A stretch of DNA of 64,000 bases. Origin: Lycium barbarum (lineage: Eukaryota; Streptophyta; Magnoliopsida; Solanales; Solanaceae). Both the position numbers and the translations under genes were made by a program. Where the stretch lies: NCBI RefSeq assembly GCF_019175385.1, contig NC_083347.1:120784124-120848123 (forward strand), read 5' to 3'. Below, piece by piece: positions 58,668-64,000 of this stretch; position 1 is the first letter of the stretch, and each line of letters begins with the position of its first letter. The notes below the pieces were generated by a model, which worked only from the letters and a program-made list of their open reading frames with translations, ran no database searches and was not told the DNA's origin.

Positions 58668-59564
58668 TGTTGGCAAAATAATCTGTATAAGTTCAAATAA
58701 GGTAAAACCAGATTACACAATCTGTAACAACTTAAAACCAGTAAATTACAGAAACTGGAAAATGAACAGAAACAATGTTGAAAAAATATTTTCAGAACAT
58801 AATCGAGCCCACTTAGTTCAAAGTGTGTCCTTAAGGAAATTATTCCCCTCACAGTACTCGAGGTTGATGGAATATCCCCTCCCAGGATAGAACGATTACC
58901 TTACCAGAAAAGTAGTACTCCAAATTCTGGTAAGAAGAGTAGAAGAGTAAAGAATATCAGAAAATTCAAACGGAGGGAAATTTAAATTAATCCGGGATGA
59001 AACGGGTCGCGGGTCAGACACGTGGATCCGGGTCACTAACGGGTCAGGATCTGGAAATAATTAATTAATAATTAAATTAAAATTAAAAGAATTTTGGTCC
59101 AAAAAGATTATCAATCAATCAGATCATTTGACCAAATCCAAATCCAAATCCAAATACAAATTCAAAGCCAAAGCCAAAGCCGAGCCGAGCGAGCGACGAC
59201 GATTTAAATTAATCCGGGAAGAAACGGGTCGCGGGTCAGACACGCGGATCCGGGTCACTAACGGGGTCAGGATCTGGAAATAATTAATTAATAATTAAAT
59301 TAAAATTAAAAGAATTTTGGGCCAAAAAGATTATCAATCAATCAGACCAAATCCAAAGCCGAGCGAGCGACGACGACGGCGCGAGGGGTCCTTTCCCCCT
59401 CAACCCTTTTAGCAACTAGAGAAGGTGTAATGTAATATATACACCTCTCTTTTCCTCTCTTTTTCCTATGTGGGACAGATGCTTTAACCAAAGCACAAGG
59501 ACCTTTTACATTCCCTTTACTTTTCATCCCATCATTTCCCATTCACCAATATCAAAACCCAACA
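58668..59564 (+). repeat. Solo LTR, about 897 bp, with internal tandem duplication (block B only)
   Basis: The ends form a TGTTGG...CCAACA inverted pair. The segment is absent from block A, where flanks join as TTGTATATATCAAG (about 28,497-28,510). A G/C-rich block of about 220 bp (AATCCGGGATGAAACGGGTC) repeats at 58,980 and 59,202. The flanking 5 bp (GTACA / ATATC) do not match, so the target repeat is decayed or the borders are a few bases off. Confidence 0.7.
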
Positions 59565-59757
59565 ATATCAAGTTACTACATTATTATAAGAGTTTGAGTT
59601 TTATTATACCATTAGTGCAAATAATTTTTATACTATCAGATCATTTAAAGAATATCTATACGCATGCCGAAGAGTACACTTGAAAAGTTATATGCTATTG
59701 TGATTAACTTTGCATGATAGTGTGAAAAACATTACACACAACCAATAGAACTTAAAA

Positions 59758-60118
59758 TGTTGCTTTTCTTCTTGAATAAACTATGCCCATTAACTGGATG
59801 CTTTCATTGCGCAAATTGCGGCAAACGTGAAAAGTGTAAGAAAGATGATCCAATTTCTAAAAGCTGAAGGGACGTGTTTTGGAAATTGTGTAGAAAATTT
59901 CATTCTTGTTGTAAACATTAATATGTTTGTCCATGGGACTTGGAGACCAAGTTTGCTTGGCAACCAAGAAACTTGGCCACCAAGTTCGATGTTGCTTGGC
60001 CATGAAGCTAATATTTCCCCTTATATATAGTAGCTCATTTGTGAAGATTATATACAATCAGTTTCTCCCTGTATACTTTTCTTTAGTGTATTTACTTTAT
60101 AATATTTATTTTATAACA
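59758..60118 (+). repeat. Copia LTR, about 361 bp, block B
   Basis: Counterpart of 28,703-29,064. It has a TATATATAG word at about 60,022 and ends ATAACA before the primer site CGTTATCAGCACGAG (60,119-60,133). Confidence 0.6.
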
Positions 60119-60248
60119 CGTTATCAGCACGAGACTCTGTCATTTTGAGTATTTACTTTAAAAGATTATTACTTATTTTACTACTTGTTAAAGGGTCAAG
60201 TATTTTCATTATACTGAGTAGCATAAAGGTTTTCTGGCAACTATTATA

Positions 60249-62614
60249 CGTACCAATTCTTGTTAATCATGGAAATTGTATTACTGGAAATTACCGTAAG
60301 TAGTATATGTCCTATTTACATGTGATTTTTTCCTTGCAATGGTTGGTTAACTTTATGAAATTTCAAGGCTCAGAATCCTACGTACCAAGGAAATCATTCA
60401 TCTATACGTAAGGTTGTAGTGATGCAGGTAAGTCCCTGTATTATTTTAAATTCATTTTGGAAGGCTTGTTATGGCTTATGATCAAGATGGCCTCACAAGG
60501 AGTATATATGGCTATCACGAGTTTGCTACTAATTGTACAACTTGTTGGGTTCGTTAGATCCATGGGAACCTAATTAGTTCTGGATTATTTATGTCTTAAA
60601 TTTGTTCCTGGAAAACAATAATGTAAAGAGTCATCATGATGTTAATTTCATATCCCTTAATGACTAAATGAGAGTTTGCAAGAAATATATGATCACTGGA
60701 AGTGACAATATATCATATGCATTGTTGTGGCTACAATTGAAGATGAGTTAGAGGAAAATTCTCAGAAAATTCTCTACATCATATGTATGCCTCGATTTTC
60801 TCCTTAAGTAGAAATATATTAAAAGAGGCTCTAAGCTATCACGATTTGATATGCTTAAGGCAAGTTTAAATGATTGTGTTCTATTCCTGAAGAATGAGAA
60901 CTTTTGATAAAAGCTAAAAATATAGATTCACTGAAGTGAATGTGATTATATTTAGTAAAGCATATAACTACGGACGTGCGTTTGGTTGTGAAGTTATCAC
61001 GACTCATCTCCAGAAGAGGTAGAATAATTAAGAAGAAATATTCTAAATATTCTATCTTTACTCCGAAGTAGTAAAACTTTGAATCTACTCCTGAAGTAGT
61101 AGAACTTTGAACTCTACTCCCGAAGTAGTAAACTTTGAGCTCTATTCCCGAAATAAGACTCTGAAATGTACTCCCGGAGTAGTAGAACTTTGAAATATAC
61201 TCTAGAAGTAGTAAAATCTAACTTTACTCCTGAAGTAGTAAAACTCAGAAACTTTACTTCCGAAGCAGAAAGAAAATACCTGAGAAATATTTTGAAGCAA
61301 TGTTTTCTTGTGCTTGAGCTATAGATGAACATTATATGTCAAGCACATGCAAATAATCAAGTTTCATTTCCCGAAGAGAATGAAGTTATACCACAGGTTA
61401 CCTCATGAAAAGATAAAATAACAAAGGAAATACATGTGGTGTAAACATCATTGCAACATGCACCCCTCATACGTAAGAACATCTCGAATAATTATATTAA
61501 GTATCATTTTAAGGCAAAAGAAAGGAAAATAGAATGTTTCTACTATAACCTCATTGATACATTATGGTTATAGTTGTTATTGATTTCCTTGAAGGAAATA
61601 AAATTAATGTATCTCTTTATGAAGGATGTGATTATTATGTGGTTAATGCTAAGATACAAACTATTCAGATGTTACTGATGAATCTCCCTGAAGGAGATGT
61701 TTGAAATATTGAAGTTTAGAATTCAATGTTTATTTGGTGACACCAATAGCATCTAAACTTACTTTCATGGTACCAGAAGTATTTAACAAATATTTGGTAA
61801 TAAAAATTAATGATCAAAGGCTCCAGAAGAGCTAATTATTTATTTACAAGTATCATGACACCAGCAGTGTCCAAATAATAGCTGATTATGATAAATAAAT
61901 TGAAGTATCTTGAAGATGTTATGTATGATAATACCATTCATTGTAGATCATAATTGGTACGATCGGAGCACAAATAAATAAATTGAAGTCTCTTGAAGAT
62001 GTTATAAATGATAATACCATTCATTGTAGATCGTAATTGGTATGATCGGAATACAATAGTAAACCTAAAGTTTATTTACAATAAAGATGGTTATCATATT
62101 GAGACGATAAATGATTGGAAAATTGAATATCTCCAAGTTACCATGGGCAAGAAAGACATATGTGAAAAGTTACCCAAGCATGAGGGGATCACATGCCACA
62201 ATAAACCAGAAGTTTATTGACATAAAATCTCATGCAATAGTAAACCTGAAGTTTACTAAAACAAATAGCACTCGTCATGGTAAACTTGAAGTTTACTAGT
62301 ACAGATAATTTTATCAGTTGATATGACCGTTTTGGCCATCTTGATTTAAACTTGATGTGTTGATTATTCAGAATATATTGAAGAGCTAGAAGATTCTTCA
62401 AGAATTTGTTTGTGTTGCTTGTTCTCATGATAAGTTGATTACACCAACTAATATTGGGATTGAATCCCCTAAATTTTAGAAAATATAAAAACTGAGTATG
62501 GGCCCGTTCATCTGCGACGTGATGACTTAAATGGATGCATCGATGAGACGGTCACATGCGCATTTATTATCAACTGGCAGTTTGACATTTATGCAGTTGC
62601 TTGCTCAAAATAAT
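60249..62614 (+). pseudogene. Decayed copia element body, block B
   Basis: Parallels 34,601-34,716 and 35,773-37,915. It has the hairpin array at about 61,060-61,270, copia integrase words near 62,400-62,610, and a B-only tandem duplication of about 81 bp (61,891-61,971 and 61,972-62,055). It is cut at 62,619 by an LTR element. Confidence 0.65.
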
Positions 62615-62619
62615 TGAGT

Positions 62620-63278
62620 TGCGATAAGATTTGATTTGGGATAAACACCAAATTAACAACGAAATGCGAAAAATTAAGATAGATAGAAATAAAGGGATGA
62701 GAGGTAAAGAAAGGAGATGCGAAAAGAGGGATAGAAGCTAGACCCTCTTAATAATGAATCTATGGACAAACCTAGATATATCAAACCTAAATCCTTCCAA
62801 TTGGATTCAATCAAGGAACCTAAGCTATTTGAAATCCAATCAAGAGTTACAAACTTGAAACCCACAAATAAGCAACTCTCATATGAATATCAATGGAAAA
62901 TGGTTCATAAGCCAACAGTGGAATCACACTCCATCAACTAAGTCTAAACGAAGGATACTAAGCGAAACAAACTATGATACTAAAATCAATTCTCAATTTA
63001 TCATAATTCATAAACTAAGTAATGAAATAAACTAAGGCTAGTATTTATACTACTAGGCTAAAGAAGACTAGACCAACTATTACAAAAATACCTTAATGAA
63101 GTAAGGGCCTTGTTTGGTAGTCTTCTTTAAGGATAATGACTTGAATTGCAAAAATAGCCCTCTTGCATAGCTAGCCACCATCATGTCGCATCTTCTTATC
63201 TTCGCTCCACACGACCAAGCAATCATCCATACATCATATGATCAATTTGACCCATGTGTACTCCTTGGGATCGTATCA
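62620..63278 (-). repeat. 3' LTR of a minus-strand LTR retrotransposon, 659 bp
   Basis: On the minus strand it starts TGATACGATCCCAAGG directly after a purine tract (GAAAAAGGGGAGGA, 63,279-63,292) and ends CTTATCGCA. The break point in the copia body (62,615-62,619, TGAGT) is the probable target repeat. The other end is outside the window. Confidence 0.75.
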
Positions 63279-64000
63279 TCCTCCCCTTTTTCAAAAGGAT
63301 TCATCCCCGAATCCGTACCTTGCAAAATGTAGAAGAGAATGAGTACATACCCTCTCACAAAACAAACAAGGTAATCATTATAAGAAAAATGATAATACCT
63401 AAAGTATACATAGCATGCAACCAACACACTAAATGGCTCACTCTTATGATATAACCAAGCATCATATGGATCTCAAAAAAACATGTATCCAAATAATGCC
63501 AAAGACACTTGGCTAGTCAATTGAACAAAAGGGTAAATCAAAGGAACCAATGCACCTAGGAAAACAATCATGCAAGTTCTCATTGGCCCTAACAATCAAA
63601 AGGCACATATCTCCCCATAAGTCCAGAAGCAAGTGAAATCCCTCATGGCTAAGTGCAATATCACAAATAAGTCCCTCCCAAGTCAAAGGTCTAACCATCA
63701 CACTAGCCCACCTCAATAAAAGACTCACTACCAAGTCAACACCGGGGTCAAATACAAAGGTATCACCCACACTATTTTGCTCACATTCCCCATGCAAGCC
63801 CAATATGAAATCAAGTATTAACATTATAAAACAATCACACGAATGGATAGAAGCGCTACTACTATACTCATCACATAAAGAAGTTACCTCCACGGGTTTA
63901 GAAAGCCTAAGAATAAGCATGAGCCACGAATACATACCATCCTTGAAGGAAGTACAAGATGTGACTTCATACCCAAGTGTAGTCCAATGAGATCTCCTCA
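63279..64000 (-). mobile_element. Internal 3' region of the same LTR retrotransposon, cut by window end
   Basis: After the polypurine tract the minus strand carries an ORF of 140 residues (63,935-63,513) without a family that I recognise. The region is probably the untranslated or envelope-position part of the element. No pol is visible within the window. Confidence 0.5.

Noticed and set aside
63513..63935. Minus-strand ORF of 140 residues near the window end
   Set aside because: No family recognised, and it lies just inside a polypurine tract in the 3' part of an LTR element. Kept only as part of that element.

Overview
This window looks like repeat-rich nuclear DNA of a eudicot plant, most likely a member of the Solanaceae. 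The reasons are spliced papain-type cysteine protease genes, chromovirus (Tekay/Del-like) and copia retrotransposons, hAT, MULE and Stowaway-like elements, and a short SINE with a (TTG)n tail of the tobacco TS type. No bacterial, organellar or viral gene set is visible. Only two host genes look intact. Nearly everything else is mobile DNA, pseudogenes or AT-rich spacer.

The layout is dominated by a large duplication. Block A (1 to about 40.9 kb) and block B (42,495 to beyond the window end) carry the same landmarks in the same order: a leader segment (1-574 / 42,495-43,075), a broken protease remnant (21.9 / 51.5 kb), a second smaller remnant (23.1 / 52.5 kb), an intact two-exon cysteine protease on the minus strand (23,966-25,672 / 53,389-55,038), and a decayed copia element (28.7 kb onward / 59.8 kb onward). 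Each block was later invaded by its own elements. In many cases the sister block preserves the empty target site, so insertions can be placed before or after the duplication.

Insertions in block A: hAT-like 583-1903; a nest at 3.8-20.9 kb; hAT MITE 22,146-22,341; Stowaway-like 27,375-27,638; MITE 27,898-28,136; an autonomous-type MULE 29,193-34,590; hAT-like 34,725-35,764 with a Stowaway-like element inside; solo LTR 38,586-40,787. The nest consists of a copia LTR and gag stump, then a plant-mobile-domain (PMD) gene cut by a solo LTR, which is itself cut by a Gypsy element with 3.6-3.8 kb LTRs. Insertions in block B: MULE-like 55,499-56,634; solo LTR 58,668-59,564; a minus-strand LTR element from 62,620 to the window end.

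The two intact genes encode 347-residue secreted or vacuolar papain-family proteases (SAG39/SAG12-like) with complete catalytic residues. The most notable mobile element is the 5.4 kb MULE. It has about 230-250 bp inverted repeats and a 10 bp target duplication, and it encodes a damaged PMD protein and a nearly complete MURA-type transposase. Its ends are rich in a GTGGACTGATCCAC palindrome. The Gypsy pol is dead in an unusual way: 2.1 kb keep a single frame with 11 stops, ten of them TAG, mostly explained by CAG to TAG or CTGG to CTAG changes, as expected from decay at methylated CHG sites.

All identities and family calls were read by eye. No alignment or database search was run.
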